NCBI GenBank assembly: GCA_937121005.1
Contig: CAKZKB010000250.1
Location: 1-11,204, forward strand
DNA from: an uncultured cyanobacterium
Lineage (GTDB): Bacteria; Cyanobacteriota; Cyanobacteriia; Cyanobacteriales; Geitlerinemataceae
Direction: 5' to 3'
DNA: 11,204 nucleotides
Part shown: positions 11,129 through 11,204 of the stretch, piece after piece
Layout of the letters: each line of letters starts with the position of its first letter
How positions within the stretch are numbered: the first letter of the stretch is position 1
Position numbers and translations under genes: made by a program
Notes under the pieces: generated by a model
What the model saw: only the letters and a program-made list of their open reading frames with translations
Databases searched by the model: none
What the model was told of the DNA's origin: nothing

Positions 11129-11204
11129 GTAAGTATTCAGGTGGTACAGAGAAACCCGGTTTCTGAAGGGAAAAACTCGGATTTTGTCCGGCTATAAGCG
11201 AGAA
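11129..11204. repeat. Copy of the ATTCAGGT palindromic element, right of the Uma2 gene, cut by the window end
   Basis: It starts GTAAGTATTCAGGTGG two bases after the Uma2 stop and contains AGAAACCCGGTTTCT (11150-11164). The central stem region is GAAAAA/TTTGTC (11170-11175, 11183-11188), with five of six pairs possible. The last four bases AGAA (11201-11204) fall exactly 51 bases after the first inner palindrome, where the second should begin. The orientation is the same as that of the copy at 10437. Confidence 0.85.

Noticed and set aside
10437..11204. Full composite transposon carrying the Uma2 gene
   Set aside because: No transposase is present, the right element is cut by the window end, and no target-site duplication can be identified. 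It is kept only as a finding.

Overview
The window comes from a cyanobacterium, most likely a filamentous, Oscillatoriales-like one. The HIP1 octamer GCGATCGC and its CGATCG core recur throughout, in genes and between them (for example at 162-169, 6875-6882 and 6911-6918). The intergenic DNA carries heptanucleotide tandem arrays of the STRR type known from filamentous cyanobacteria. The gene content also fits: a DUF721 protein with a C-terminal zinc-ribbon-like tail, MenB (phylloquinone), and a CpcE/NblB-type HEAT-repeat protein. The genus cannot be fixed from this sequence.

Layout from left to right. The C-terminal end of an unrecognised gene (2-106) is followed by a GTG-started, coiled-coil GGDEF diguanylate cyclase (231-1004). 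That gene converges on a HEAT-repeat gene (1001-1678, minus), and the two stop codons share one CTAG. The HEAT gene diverges from a DUF721/DciA-like gene (1793-2347, plus). A 380-base stretch without a convincing gene leads to a 90-residue Cys-rich protein (2731-3003). A repeat-rich convergent gap (3004-3342) separates this from the minus-strand pair cobO-menB (4838 to 3343; 2 bases between the genes), which has a recognisable promoter at 4867-4896. A second repeat-rich gap (4839-5153) precedes nadB (5154-6839, minus). nadB and sodB (7109-7708, plus) diverge from a 269-base control region with promoter candidates for both. Downstream come a 68-residue hypothetical protein (7942-8148), ppk1 (8193-10394) and a Uma2-family gene (10572-11126).

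Most genes are chromosomal housekeeping: NAD synthesis (nadB), corrinoid adenosylation (cobO), phylloquinone synthesis (menB), superoxide removal (sodB), polyphosphate synthesis (ppk1) and cyclic-di-GMP signalling. No toxin, defence island, CRISPR array, phage gene, tRNA or rRNA is visible.

The unusual material is between the genes. (1) A dispersed palindromic element has termini close to GGTAASYATTCAGGT and an inner 15-mer AGAAACCSGGTTTCT. It occurs four times (3103-3172, 7759-7852, 10437-10559, and 11129 to the window end). In the full copies the two inner 15-mers start exactly 51 bases apart, and the stem between them shows compensatory changes. One copy forms the likely sodB terminator, and two copies bracket the Uma2 gene almost without spare sequence. 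(2) At least seven tandem arrays all have 7-base units but different sequences; two of them contain the stop codon of the adjoining gene. (3) Two hairpins of one GTTGGGTW family lie in opposite orientation at 4951-4976 and 5104-5129. The Uma2 gene between two element copies is the best candidate for something not yet described, but the sequence alone does not prove mobility.
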